Shown: piece by piece, positions 1 through 11,565 of the stretch
Position numbering within the stretch: position 1 is the stretch's first letter
Layout of the letters: each line of letters begins with the position of its first letter
Source: Collybiopsis luxurians FD-317 M1
Lineage: Eukaryota > Basidiomycota > Agaricomycetes > Agaricales > Omphalotaceae
DNA length: 40,141 bases
Direction of reading: 5' to 3'
Assembly: GCA_000827265.1 (NCBI GenBank)
Contig: KN834807.1
Coordinates: forward strand, 1 to 40,141
Translations under genes and position numbers: made by a program
The notes under the pieces: generated by a model
What the model was told of the DNA's origin: nothing
The model's input: the letters and a program-made list of their open reading frames with translations, nothing else
Database searches by the model: none

Positions 1-233
1 CTGGTCCCAATCGACAGAGAGGTCAAGATAGGGACTCAGGTTACAGGTGGTAGGTATATATACTGTAGTAAGCTGTAAGAGAGACTAATGCTACTGGAGG
101 ATAAGACAAGAAACTAATGCTACTGGAAGACAATAGCTAAGTGACAGCTATGAGAATAAAAAGTATGGAGCATGTGGTCATGCGACAGATGCGAGAAGAG
201 AAACAAGGACAGTTCATTAATAAAACAATGACA
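1..233 (-). repeat. gypsy 3' LTR (partial, cut by window edge)
   Basis: It aligns base for base over most of its length with 9127-9361. The outer end read on minus begins TGTCATTG, the TG expected of an LTR. This copy keeps several CG dinucleotides (in the CGACAG and GCGACAGATGCG segments) that the right-hand copy has lost as CA or TG. The true LTR is longer than 233 bases because the window starts inside it. Confidence 0.85.
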
Positions 234-382
234 GTGGGAACGAAATAGAAAAAGAACAATGATACCGTGTGGAGTGGAGATAGGGAGGAGTTGTATGTCC
301 AAAAGGTATTGATATGAAAGTTAGTCATAAACGCGGTCATGTGAAAGATGTATAGTAAAAGAGAAATGAATAGGGGTTAGGA
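234..382. other. short unassigned joint between gypsy LTR and copia-A
   Basis: About 150 bases lie between the gypsy LTR boundary and the first readable copia-A codon. They keep several CG pairs. They could be the last internal bases of gypsy or part of the copia-A 5' region. No copia-A 5' LTR is present, so a deletion has removed it together with most of the gypsy integrase. Confidence 0.4.
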
Positions 383-3300
383 ATGGATGTTTGTACCAGC
401 TTTACGACAGCAGGTGCAAAATTATCAAAGGAAGCATGGAACACACTGAAGACTATATATGAATCTGCCGGCACCATCAGTATCATTGGAACCTGCAGAA
501 AGCTTTTTTGCACTCATTGTGCAGAAGGAGCTGAGATTGAAGAGCATATCTGCACCCTTCATGGACTTGAGCAACAGCTTGCCAAACAGGGACAGCCACT
601 TTCTGCATCAGAATTCTCCACCACTTTCCTCACATCTCTCCCCAATTCTTGGGACCAATTTGCATCCTCTATTGACAAATCAACAATTGCTGATGCCATT
701 GATCCAGACTCTTCTAAGCTTATCTCAAAAATTCTAGAAGAGGACAACCAGAGACGATCCAAGAATTTATCCCCCAAAATTGCCCTTCCAGCACAAAATG
801 GTAAAAACCATTTCAGATCATCATCTCCACATAGCCACAATAAATCCAAATTCAATGCAAAAGTCACCTGTCACTATTGTGGATGAATTGGGCATATACA
901 CTGGAGGGAGTGTTGCACCCAAAAGAAAGATTTCCAGCATGGTGGAAAGTCAGGATATCACCAAAATGGTAACAATGGTGGAAGGAACTTCCAGCACCAC
1001 TCACACACTGCATACCCAGAGCCAGACTATGCATTTATTGCCAAAGATATTGCACTATCTGCCAGTACATCTATCTCCAATTGGATTGCTGATTCCGGCA
1101 CTACTTCACACCTAGTCAGAGATCGATCTGCATTCCTTACTTATATGGAAATACAGAATCACCCAATTTGTAGTGTAGGCAGCTCTGCCTCTGGTATTGG
1201 AAAGGGAAATGTCCAGCTTCAAACCAGAGTAGGTAATCAAACCCACACTATACTTCTTCAAGATGCCATCCATTGCCCTTCAACACCATTCAATCTTCTA
1301 TCTATCAGCAAAATTGCTGACACAAATTGTGGAATTAAATTTCACCAGAAAGGTCTCAAAATCACAGCACCAAACCAACCAAATAAAGTAATCATTTCTG
1401 GCACCAAAACCAATGGTCTGTACTCCCTCAATGTCTCCACCTTTATGCCCACACATTCCTATGCTGCCCATTCATCTTCAAATCGTACTTGGCATGATTG
1501 GCACAAAATTATGGGACATATCTATATGGGTTCTATTCAGATGATGAAAGAAAAGAATATGGTCACTGGAATGGAAATTGATTCCAGCAATCCATCCCCA
1601 CAATGTATTCCTTGCATTCAAGCTAAATCTCATGCCAACCTGTTCCTGCAGAAATTAGAAACTGAATATAATGAAATTGGCGAAATGACATTTACTGATG
1701 TCTGGGGACCGGCACGCACAACTGGAATCCGAGGAGAGAGATATTATGTTAGCTTCACAGATGGAGCTAAACAATGTTCAATGGTCTATTTCATGAAAAA
1801 GAAGGAGGTACTGCCACATCTGAAAAACTATCAGGCTTACATCAAAAATCAAACTGGTAAAGGTTTAAAATCCATATGGTTCAATGGCAGTGGTGAATAC
1901 ATTGATCACAAGGTCATTGACTATCTTAAATCATGTGGAATCAAACATGAAATCACTGCTGCCCACTCACCTTCCCAAAATGGAGTTGCAGAATGTCTCA
2001 ATAGAACACTAGTTGAACATGCCCAAGCCATGATGCTGGAACACAATATTCCCCATTTTCTTTGGCCAGAAGCTGTAGCATATGCATGCTATCTCTGAAA
2101 TTGTTCCCCTACATGAGCATTAAAAAATTTCATCACACTAGAAGAGGCTTTTACAGGCAGAAAGCCTAATATTTCAATGCTGCAGGAATTTGGGATCAAA
2201 TGTTGGGTTTTACAAGAAGATGGACAGAACTCAAAGCTTGATCCTAAAGCCTGAGAACATATTTTTGTTGGCTTATCTGATCATGGCAAAGCCTGGAGAT
2301 ATTGGAATCCACAGGCATGCCAGATACAAACCTTCCAGAATGTAGTCTTTAAAAAACAGACTAATCTTACAGCAGATTATACTGTACCAACTTCAACCAC
2401 TGAAGGGCCATCTGCAAGTACTAACCCTCCATCACTCAAGGGAGAGAGGGGGAGTAGCGAGTGAATTTTGGGTTCAGAATCTGATGAAGAAACAGATCCA
2501 GCTTTACTGGAAACACTGGAAACACCCCAAAAGAGTAAATTCAGCCCACAAATTAATCCACCACCAGCGCCATCAAAATCTCACTTTATCCCACCTTGAG
2601 AATGGTCCATATGCATCGCATCTCAGGATTCAGTTAATTATAGACTACTCAATAACCCCCAAGCCAGAAACAGGCCAGCAGGCTGGGAACAGATGGTTCC
2701 AGTCAATCCTGGCCAGGATCCCAGTACTTCAAGTTCATCTGATTTTTCTCTACTTGCTGACAACTTTGATGAACCAAATTCATATCATGATGCCATCTCT
2801 TGGCATGATTTGTCTCAATGGCTTGAAGCGATGAATAAAGAGATTAATCAATTGAAGTCCACTGGCACATGGAAACTCACTGAACTCCCTCCTGACTGAA
2901 AACCAGTAAAATGCAAATGGACTTTCAAAATCAAACACAATCACACTGGTGCCATTACTTGCTACAAAGGCCATCTAGTTGCCAAGGGATTTTCCCAGAT
3001 TCCTGGAATTGATTTCACTGATACATTTGTGCCGGTTGTCCAATTAGAAACCTTCCGCACACTTATTGCCATTGCCACCCACTATGGACTTGACATTCAC
3101 ACTATGGATGTAGTCAGAGCCTACCTTAATGGTGAATTGAATGAAACAATCTACATGGAGCAGCCACCTGGATATGAAGATGGCACTAACAGAGTTTGTA
3201 AATTACTCTGGCTGCTCTATGGACTCAAACAATCTGGTGCTATCTGGAACAAGAAACTCAATTCTGAGTTTCTCAACTTAGGATTCACACACCTTATTGC

Positions 3301-4327
3301 AGATCAATGTGTCTATATTCGACACAACGCATCAGGAATTGCTATTGTTGCTGTACATGTCAATGACATGACAATTCTAGCATCATCTGATGCTCTTATG
3401 TCAAAAGTCAAATTGGAACTTAGCTCTAAGTTCGATACTCAGGATTTAGGGCCAGTCAAACTAATTCTAGGCATGGAAGTTACTTGAAATCCACCCATTG
3501 GCTCTATTACCTTAACTCAGACTTAATATCTCAAGAAAATCCTTGAGAGATTTGGAATGTCTGAATGTCATCCTGTTGCTATGCCACTTGATCCCAATGT
3601 CAAACTTGATAAAACTCCTGATGATGTGCCCCCAGCTGATCCCAAACTAATCCATGAATATGCAGCCGCTGTCAGATCATTTAACTTTGCCGCTATTGCA
3701 ACTTGACCTGATCTCAAGCATACAGTGCATGAACTCTCTCAGTTCATGAGCAATCTGTTACCAGCACACTGGACTGCAGCCAAATGTGTACTTCAATATC
3801 TCAAGGGTACACTAAATCTGGGTATCACATATCACCCTTCCAATTCAGATGCTGAAATCTACTCTGATGCTAATTGGGGCATGAATCCAACTGACTGAAA
3901 ATCCATTTCCAACTATGCAGTCATGCTTAGAGGAGCTGCTGTATCATGGTACTCCAAGAAACAACCCACTGTTGCACTTTCAACCATGGAAGCCAAATAT
4001 ATGGCTGTCAGTAATGCCACTCAAGAATGTCTTTGGATTTGGGAACTGCTTACTGAATTGGGATTACCACTGCACAGCCCAACTGTCATACATGTTGACA
4101 ATCAGGCCACCATTAAATTTACCAAAAATTCTCAATTCCTTGCCTGCTCCAAACACATTGACATATGGCATCACTTTATCCGCAAGCACATTACTTCTAA
4201 CAAAGTTTCAGTACAATACTGCACCACTGACAAGAACATTGCTGATATATTTACCAAGGCACTTCTGAAACCTAAACATGAATACTTTGTGAAGCTTCTT
4301 GGTATGACTCAGGTAGATCCTCATTGA
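383..4327 (+). pseudogene. copia-A gag-pol polyprotein, decayed
   Basis: A single reading frame is kept for 3.9 kb with no frameshift. In order it shows a UBN2-like gag region, a broken CCHC zinc knuckle near 870-920, protease DSG near 1090, an integrase HHCC domain (C-x2-C near 1604-1615), the integrase core, RT with the AYLNGEL segment near 3120-3138, and RNase H ending in the NIADIFTKAL block near 4237. Eleven in-frame stops interrupt it: TGA at 884, 2096, 2114, 2252, 2462, 2597, 2897, 3485, 3704 and 3896, and TAA at 3524. The TGA sites in conserved blocks fall where arginine (CGA) is expected. The RT motif reads HVND instead of YVDD (3356-3367) and the second integrase aspartate reads as asparagine (1883-1885). 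The polyprotein cannot function. Confidence 0.93.
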
Positions 4328-4334
4328 GGGGGAG
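4322..4334 (+). promoter_or_regulatory. copia-A polypurine tract
   Basis: The run TTGAGGGGGAG lies directly before the LTR start TGTTGTAATATT, and the RNase H reading frame ends at the TGA inside it. This is the expected plus-strand priming site of an LTR element. Confidence 0.75.
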
Positions 4335-4588
4335 TGTTGTAATATTACGCTTTGACTTACCTTATTTAGTATACAACTTTGGATCTAATCATTGGACACT
4401 TACACTTCCGATACTCAACTCATTTCTTACTCATTCAATTACTGATACATTGTACTTTACAGAAACTGTAAGTAACTTGTAGAAGTATCTAGAATATTTG
4501 TAGTAGGGTATAAAAGCTCAACTTGAGCTCACCCAAATAACAACAAGTTCTTTCACTATTACCTCTTGTCTAACCTATCCTCACAATA
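4335..4588 (+). repeat. copia-A 3' LTR
   Basis: It starts TGTTG right after the polypurine tract and ends CAATA, a one-transition variant of the expected CAACA. It is 254 bases long. It contains a TATAAAAG box at 4509-4516. Gypsy integrase sequence resumes immediately after it on the opposite strand. Confidence 0.82.
4509..4516 (+). promoter_or_regulatory. TATA box in copia-A LTR
   Basis: TATAAAAG lies about 80 bases before the LTR end, the usual place for the U3 promoter of a copia element. Function is inferred from position only. Confidence 0.55.
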
Positions 4589-7350
4589 CTATGGAGTCCT
4601 GGGTGGCCAGCAGAGAGATTGTCATGGCATTGCTGAAGAACCTCAGTGTATAGTTTATAGTCTGGTGGTACATATACCCATCCCCAGTGGGAGACCAGTC
4701 CATCATCCTCTTCCCACTCAGCAATCCCATTGACTAGCTGTTGTAGTCCCCTTTTCTTCAATTCTTCCAACCCTTCCAATACCTGTGTCTCCCTTTGTGA
4801 AGCCTTCTGGATCTTATCTTCCAGTGGATTGCATAGAATTGTGGCGGCAACTTGGGTGAAGTGCTCAGGCTTGAGGACAGTCTGTTGTCAGTTGTCCTCA
4901 TTATCTGATACCTGGTAGTGTGCCATATGAGATAGAGTATCTGTTGAAAGAAGTGCTGAAACACTTCTAAGGACATGTACATTGTGTATATATAGTATAG
5001 ACAAAAGTAGAATAATTTTAATAGTTGGACTCTGGAGACAGGGAAAAGTTTGTGTCATTGGAATATTTTGGCAGGGCACAAAAATGTGGACACCTATTTT
5101 CACACCTCATGTGTTTGCATGCAAATAGGACCAAACAGACCCTAATCCTTATATGTCTAGAAAGAGTCTAGTTGGAATATTCAATCTGTTGACACTACAA
5201 GTTACAAACAATCTATTATATAAGTTATTATTATCAAACCAAGACTTGTTGTGATCTTAATCATTGTTACTTTAGTTGCCTGAACTATAACAGCATCTGC
5301 CTGGGTATTTGCCTTGCCCAGTCAATGTACTATGTGGAAATCAAATCAAGAAAGCCAGAGTGCCCAGTGGGCCTGGCATGGGCTGAGGTCTTGTGCTGTC
5401 CACCAAAACTCTAAATTGGAATGATCAGTGGTGATTTTGAATGGTTAAGGGAAGCCTTCCAAGAAACTTCTCCAGTCCTTTAATGCTTCAATTACTGCTA
5501 GCATCTCCCAATCATAGATCTTGTAATTCTGCTCTGCTGCCTGCATGGAGGCAGAGCAAAAAGCAACAGGGTGCCACTGGCCATTGTCCTGTTTCTGGAA
5601 AAGTGCCCCACCAATTGCATATCCAGATGCATCTACTTCAATCTGTGTTGGCTTGTTTGGATCTTAAAGTGTTAGTATTGGTGCAGAAGTGAATGCCATA
5701 TGTAGTGTCTCAAATGCTTCTTGTTGTTGCATTCCTCAGTTAAAGCCAACATTCTTTTTGGTTAAGTCATTTAAGGGATGGGCTATCCTAGCAAAGTTAT
5801 GTATGAATCAGTGATAGAAGTTAGCAAACCCCAGAAATCCTCATAACTTGCAAAGGTTCCAGGGGGTTGGCCAATCACAGACAGCTGCCACTTTTACTGG
5901 GCCCATCCTTACCTCCCCTTCCCATATTACCAGCCTTAGATACTCAATCTGCTCTTGTTTGAATTCACACTTTTCTGGTCATAGATAGAGGTCATTCTTC
6001 TGGAGTCTGGCCAAGACTTCACAGACTACTTTTTTGTGTTCATCTAACTGGCCACTGAAGATAAGGATGTCATCCAGATATACTGTCACTTTTCCTGCTG
6101 CTATAAGATCTGCAAAGATCAAGTTCATCAGCACTTGAAATGTGGCAGGCGAGTTAGTAAGGCCAAAGAACATAATGTTAGGCTCAAACAGGCCATGGTT
6201 GGTAGAGAATGCAGCTTTCCACTTATCACCTTGCTTGATCTGTATGTTATTGTATCCCCAGTGGATGTCAAATTTAATGAAGTAGTGTGCACCCTGAAGA
6301 CAACTAATGCTGTTGACAACAAGTGGTAAGGGGTAGCAGTTTTTAATGGTAAAATGATTGAGCTTGCAATAATCTTGGATAAAATGGAGCTTCCTGTCTT
6401 TCTTCTTTACAAAGAAAACTGGTGAGATAGTGGAGATTTTGAGGGTCAGATGTAGTCTTTCTGTAGATTCTCATCTAGAAAATGATCAAGTTTCTCTTGT
6501 TCATTCAGAAATATAGGGTAGACCTTGGTACACATTGTCTCAGGTGCACCAGGTACTAATTCTATTGCATAATCCCAGGGTTGATGGGCAGGTAGTTGTT
6601 CAGATGCTGATTCAGAGAATACTTTCCCAAAATCTTGATACAGCTCTGGAATTGTCTCCTCAAATTTTTTAGTCAGTTTGTCTTTTTGAGCCTGTTCTGC
6701 CAGTTGTTGAGAGTAGGTATATCCTGCTGCATACCATACCTCTTCTGCCACATCTAGAAGAATCCCTGCCTTGACCCAAGATCAGTGCATTGCTTAGTTA
6801 GCTCAAATTCAATACAGGGTGACTCCTCTTCTGATGCCGATGATACTTCTTTTTTAACTAACTTGGATGTAGGTGGGGAATCAGGTACAATTTGTTCCAG
6901 GATGGGACCATCAGTGGTAACCACTGCCACTCTACTATTCTCTAGTCCTTCTATATCCTCAGGCACATCTTTGATGGTTACTTTCTGTGGTTTAACTGAG
7001 AGCTGCCCTTTTTCCCAGTCAACTTCTGGATTTATCTTCCAAAGCCATGGGAGTCCAAAAAAGATATCCTCACCTCCCAAGTTTGTAACCAGAAAATCTG
7101 TCCAGCATTCTTGCTCATCTACTGTGAGTGTGAGACATGCAAAATGTGTAATCTGCCCTGCTTGATTTGGGGTACTGTTAATGTTGAAGATGTTTATAGG
7201 TTGTCATAGTGGGAATGTCCTTAGTTTATGCCATTTGACAAAGTCATTATTTAAGAATAGAGTGGTGGCTCTACAGTCCACCATGGCTGCAGTTGCTATG
7301 CTATGTCTTCTTCCCCTTATCTTTACTTGAATTCAGAAATGTGATGCATT
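4589..7350 (-). pseudogene. gypsy pol: protease, RT, RNase H and start of integrase
   Basis: Reading on minus: a degenerate protease segment lies near 7290-7080 (VDCRAT where D-S/T-G-A-T is expected), then a GLPWLWKINPEVDW block typical of basidiomycete gypsy elements near 7050. The RT amino end is at 6751-6446, the RT catalytic YLDD at 6069-6080, and RNase H with a VDASGYAIGG block near 5617-5645. The integrase linker follows, then the H2C2 zinc domain (CHDNLSAGHPG near 4600-4640), where copia-A cuts it. Several stops sit where arginine is expected, for example before PEKCEF and in the LRGFLGFANFYRRF-type block. The solo LTR-B at 4942-5292 splits the ADALS-type linker. Confidence 0.88.
4942..5292 (+). 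repeat. solo LTR-B, complete, with target duplication
   Basis: It is 351 bases long, from TGTTGAAAG to TATAACA. It is flanked by GTATC at left and GCATC at right, a 5-bp target duplication with one transition. It lies inside gypsy pol, so it is younger than gypsy. It is the reference copy of a family with at least a dozen copies or fragments in this window. It holds a 7-bp hairpin near its 5' end (4949-4968) and the palindrome TTTGCATGCAAA. Confidence 0.92.
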
Positions 7351-7689
7351 GGGGTCTATTTCCAAAATTGTAGATATTTTACATGATGGAAGTGAGTTGT
7401 ATGAGGAAGTAGCATATATAGTGAACCATTCAGGGGGTGCTCTCAGTGCAGCTGAGATGGGCACCCTTATTAAAAATCCTTCTGGCAAGATGCATCAGGG
7501 GCCATGGCATTGATGCAGTTTAGAAGTTTCTGCAGCTGAGCAATCTGGACAGTGAGGTCAGGGGTTGTAGTGGTGGAGGCAGCAGGGGAAGAAACTGAGG
7601 CAGCAACCTGAACTGATTCATTTGGGAATAAGGTGAATGGTACTGAGGAGGTGGCTGATATCTACCATGATTGTGCTCCAAGCCCATAA

Positions 7690-8566
7690 ACTTGTCCTGA
7701 CAGACTGCCTCTAAGTGGCCATGGTATGTGCAGTAATAACATACTGTATCCTTCTGTGGACAGTTTCACTTTTCATGGCTTTGAGACCCACAGCTGTGGC
7801 AGTGCCTGTGCATACAAGCTATAAAGCCATCTTGGGTGTTGCCATTGCTTGTGCAGTTAGCATTGATATCCATAGCATATAGATTGGCATGATGAGTGGG
7901 AGTATTAGAGTGGTTAAGCTGTCAACTACTCATGCTGGAGTCATGCAAGAAAACATCAACAGATATGGCCCACCTGATAGCTTCATCAAGGGTTTTGGCT
8001 AACCCTTGAGCAATATTGACTATGATGAGATTTTAACAAATTTCTGGGAGGAGAGCAGCATAGAACTGTTCCCAGAGGTCAGTGTCTGAGAGTCCACTTC
8101 AATCACTGATGTCTTTGAACTTCTGAACAAATTCTGCAACAGTCTGTCCTTTCTCTTGTTGTACCTTTTTGATTGCATTGTGGGCTTCCATGCTTGGATT
8201 GATAGATTCAAATCTGAATTTGAATGTCTGAAGGAACTCTGCCCATTTCCTATTAAACAGTACCTGCTTGGCATTAAATGCTGATAGATAGGGGGTGGCC
8301 CAATCTGCTGCTCCCCCTGAGAGAAATCCTAGGGCTGCTTTGATGGCCTTGGCCTTATCTCCTTTTAAGTCCAACTGTTCTGATGTCCAGCTCTCAAAGT
8401 GGGCTATAAAGTGATGAGCCTCTGCACTACTCTAACCTTTAAAGGGGTTTGGTTTGACCATGCTGGACTTGGTGGTGACAGTGATGTTATTTTACAAGCT
8501 GGTTGTGAGGGCTGCAACCTGCTGGATCAAGTTATGCATAAGCTGGTCAAGGCTTTGTTGAGACAT
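7690..8566 (-). pseudogene. gypsy gag with two zinc knuckles
   Basis: A methionine at 8566 starts MSQQSLDQL. A capsid-like region follows with the FESWTSEQLDLKGDKAKA block (about 8395-8355) and a long helix-rich stretch to 8099. Two CCHC knuckles lie near 7812-7700: C-x2-C-x4-H-x4-C in the segments beginning CHSCG and CYYCT. A TGA breaks the first knuckle where arginine would fit, and two more stops lie near the start. A proline- and serine-rich open stretch upstream (9015-8638) may be leader or an extended amino end, so the start is uncertain. Confidence 0.8.
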
Positions 8567-9099
8567 GCTTGGAATGGAAGGAGAAGATGATGTCAGTAGT
8601 GGAGGTACTGGTGAGGGTGCAGGTGATGGGTGGGCAGTTACAGCAGTTGAGGCTGGTGGGGCAGTGAGGGCAGGTGGAACTGGAGGGGCAGTAAGGGTAC
8701 ATGGGGCAGTTGTGAATCTGGCAATTGATATAGCAGGGGTACTGTCTTTGAGCTGAGTTGCTTTGATGATGGAGTTCTTAAGGGTGTGCAGGCAGGGCTG
8801 TGGGTCACAATCATTCTGACTATGTGATAGCTTGTGAATATGAGATCAGGCTTTAGTGTCAAAGGTGTGTGGATAGCTGAAGCAGTCAATGTGTTTGTGA
8901 CCCAATTCAGAGTCAGACAAATCTGCAGAGAAAGAAGGCACAGCAGTGCCAGAGTCTGCAGGGACAGGCTAGGCAATAGACTATTGATGCAGCAAGGATC
9001 TTGACCTAATGTCACAAAGTGGTATACAGTGGGGTGACTTTCAAGAGCACAGTAATCAGTTAAGCAGAGGCAGGTCTCAATCGACAGAGTTAATTAAAT

Positions 9100-9361
9100 A
9101 GTCTGCTGGTACAGGTAGAATACTCACCTGGTCCCAATCAACAGAGAGGTCAAGATGGGAACTCAGGTTACAGACAGTAGGTATATATACTGTAGTGAAC
9201 TGTAAGAGGGACTAATGCTACTGGGGGATAAGATGAGAAACTAATGCTACTGGAAGACAACAGTTAAGTGACAGCTATGAAAATAAAAGGTATGGAGCAT
9301 GTGGTTATGTGACAGATGCAAGAAGAGAAACAAGGAACACTTTATTAATAAAACAATGACA
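9100..9361 (-). repeat. gypsy 5' LTR
   Basis: Positions 9127-9361 match the left LTR at 1-233. The inner boundary is not certain and could lie anywhere from about 9020 to 9110; I could not recognise a clear tRNA primer site. CG positions kept in the left LTR are CA or TG here. The outer end meets the reading frame of gene A. Confidence 0.75.
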
Positions 9362-11565
9362 CTCACTCTTACATTGTAGATATTTTTCAAATGCCTTTTT
9401 TACTTCAGACCATACTGAAAATGCTCCAAATGATATTCCATCACAATACATTGTATTCCATAGATTGAATAAATCTGCCCACCATACACTACTACCCTTT
9501 GACCATGAATAAACATTGGCACCCTGTCATTCTCTATTGTACAAACAAGAATGGCCTTTCACACACACACTCCTATATAATATGCATACACAAAAAATCA
9601 GCATCAATATTGCAGCCTCTGCTTTCCCATGTCCTAAACACACTATGCAGTACACATAGTGAACTGGAACTGACACTTGCAAGTGGAGAAAACACCAACA
9701 ATAATCTGTCAAAATAGTCATGCTCCCAAATTAATTCAAATCTTGCTTGCATAATTTTATAGCCTTCTGAAGATGAACAAACTACAAATATTCATTAGCT
9801 CATTGAATTTGAAGCTATAACAAAATTAACAGCCACCTTCTCCTCCTCCTGAGCAATATCACTCTCAACTTGAGTCAGTTCATAATGTTGATAAGTCAAC
9901 AAAGTCTATACCAGTATATAAATAAATAAAAAAACACATAACAATAATACATACCTGCAAACTACACTTGCTCGCCTTACCATCCTGCAAACATTGAAGA
10001 GACTCCAAATTCAATCCAAGACTTTGAATGTGCAAGTGAAGCACATAAATATACTGTTCCAAGCCTGCAAGATAAAGATGACTTCATTTATACAGCAACA
10101 AATCATTGCTGCTCCTAATACCACACCCCATACAATCAACATCAAACATACACTCCACTACAAGAAACACTATAATCAAACTGCATATTCTATTGACTGC
10201 AATTTCCTCAGTTGACCTACTTGTGAACCCTCCCTTTTGTTGACATTTGTATGAGTGAACAATTCCACTTCCTCTTCAATCTCAACACCATCTCCACACA
10301 ATTCCAACTTGTTCAACCCACCTTCAAAAAACTTGCAAATACATTCACCATGCTCCTCTGAACTGCAGTTAGTCAACAAATGAAGACACCAATCTGCATT
10401 AACTGCATCTGATTGCCAGCTTCCACCAGCTCTGTGTGCAATCTCCCTACCAAAAGAATCACACTCTGGCATTACCTCAACACCAGCACTGTAATTGCAT
10501 GTCTGCAGTCCCATACTGCTTTCATAATCCCACAACAGCATAAAACCATTGTTAGCTCCAGTTGACATAACATCAGTCGATGCCTCTGCAGCCACAAATG
10601 AAAATATGCTTGAGTCAAAGCACTCTTCTACAGGAAAATTACCACCTTCATGAGGTCTGTTACAGCTACTCCATAATAATGAGAGCAGTCCACTGTCCCC
10701 TACAGCACCATCCAACAATGAATATCCTGAAATGTGATAACTTTTGTTGCTTTTGATTGCAGTTCAAAAACTCATTGAGCTGAAATATGAAAAGTCATCA
10801 TCTTCTGCACATTGAATGGTACACTGCCCAGCATGAGGATCTATGCAACATGTCAAGGATGAAGGAAACATAGAGCTCCTTGACTCACTGCTTCAAAACC
10901 AAATGTTAGCTGGAAAGGAAAAAAAAAACATATTGATTACACATGCTAACCTTGCAAACAAACTGCACCCACTACCTTGTCCCCCTTCCTCATACTTGGC
11001 ACAATCCAGAACTGCATTTACACTTTCCAACTCTACTGTCATCTAAAAAATATACATCAATAACTGCTTGTATCCTTACAATATACACTGTATACTGCTA
11101 CATCACCATTGATTGTGCATTGAGCATTATCACCACTGGCTGATTCACTGTACCCTTTTGCCAATGGAAAGTCCTTGTCTTTTTGGGAAACATGTAAGTT
11201 TACTTTACTATGCAATCATCCACCTAAAGCTACTCACCTTGAAGATCTAAATATCTCACATCTTCAGCATGTTCCACAGTTCTGCTTTTGTCAAGGCTGA
11301 TAACTGAATCACTGGCAATTTTTGCTGTATACAACTTATCAGCTTTGAATAATTCAAGTGTTCCTGCTGCTGTGTTGTTCAATGACCATGAAGACCTCAG
11401 AAACCTCAGTGACTGCTCTACAAGGTCATTGCCAAAGTACTGACATGCCTACAAAAAGTCAACATCAGTCCCAAGCATTTTGAATAGAACCATAGTCCCT
11501 GCAGAAAGAAAAAAGAAAACCAAAAATCAGCAAGTTTTATTTACCTGTTCAGAGATATGATCCAT
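9362..11565 (-). pseudogene. gene A: decayed multi-exon gene, truncated by gypsy
   Basis: I do not recognise the protein. Exons on minus: 11565-11545 (MDHISEQ), 11498-11238, an uncertain zone near 11050-10740 with a Cys-rich CKCSSGLC stretch, 10736-10221, 10074-9955, 9905-9576, and an open 54-codon stretch 9523-9362. GT-AG borders fit, for example the 49-base intron 9954-9906. The 10736-10221 exon is 172 codons with no stop and is rich in Asn, Ser, Cys and Glu. The 10074-9955 exon ends SLQ and the next starts TLLTY, followed by a Glu/Gln-rich helix that looks coiled-coil. The same residues at the same splice position recur in gene B. The gypsy LTR cuts the last stretch at 9361, so the carboxy end is lost. 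A few in-frame stops, for example two near 9790, mark decay. Confidence 0.6.

Larger units (their letters stand above)
383..4588 (+). mobile_element. Ty1/copia retrotransposon copia-A, 5'-truncated
   Basis: The gene order is gag, protease, integrase, reverse transcriptase, RNase H, which defines Ty1/copia, and it is followed by a purine-rich tract and one LTR. The 5' LTR and the first part of gag are absent. It lies inside the minus-strand gypsy element, so it arrived later, or the two were joined by a deletion. No target duplication can be checked because the left boundary is lost. Confidence 0.92.
1..9361 (-). mobile_element. Ty3/gypsy LTR retrotransposon, nested and decayed
   Basis: The element reads on the minus strand, with its 5' LTR ending at 9361 and its 3' LTR at 1-233 running off the window edge. 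Between them, in minus-strand order, lie gag, a protease-like segment, reverse transcriptase with YLDD, RNase H and the start of integrase. It is interrupted twice: by copia-A (383-4588) inside the integrase zinc-binding domain, and by a solo LTR-B at 4942-5292. The integrase core is missing, since only about 150 bases separate copia-A from the 3' LTR. The coding parts carry many stops, so the copy is dead. Confidence 0.9.

Noticed and set aside
559..867. Open frame on the minus strand over copia-A gag
   Set aside because: It mirrors the gag frame on the plus strand, which has the family motifs.
383..4327. TGA read as a sense codon (recoding or alternative code) in copia-A
   Set aside because: The TGA positions match arginine sites, tryptophan is coded by TGG throughout, and the CG-decay explanation fits all ten.
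6785..7165. 126-codon open frame on plus inside gypsy
   Set aside because: The minus strand there encodes recognisable gypsy pol (GLPWLWKINPEVDW), so this is its reverse shadow.
8565..8756. Gly/Val/Ala-rich open frame on plus
   Set aside because: It is the complement of the proline-rich gypsy gag leader; the low-complexity composition comes from the other strand.
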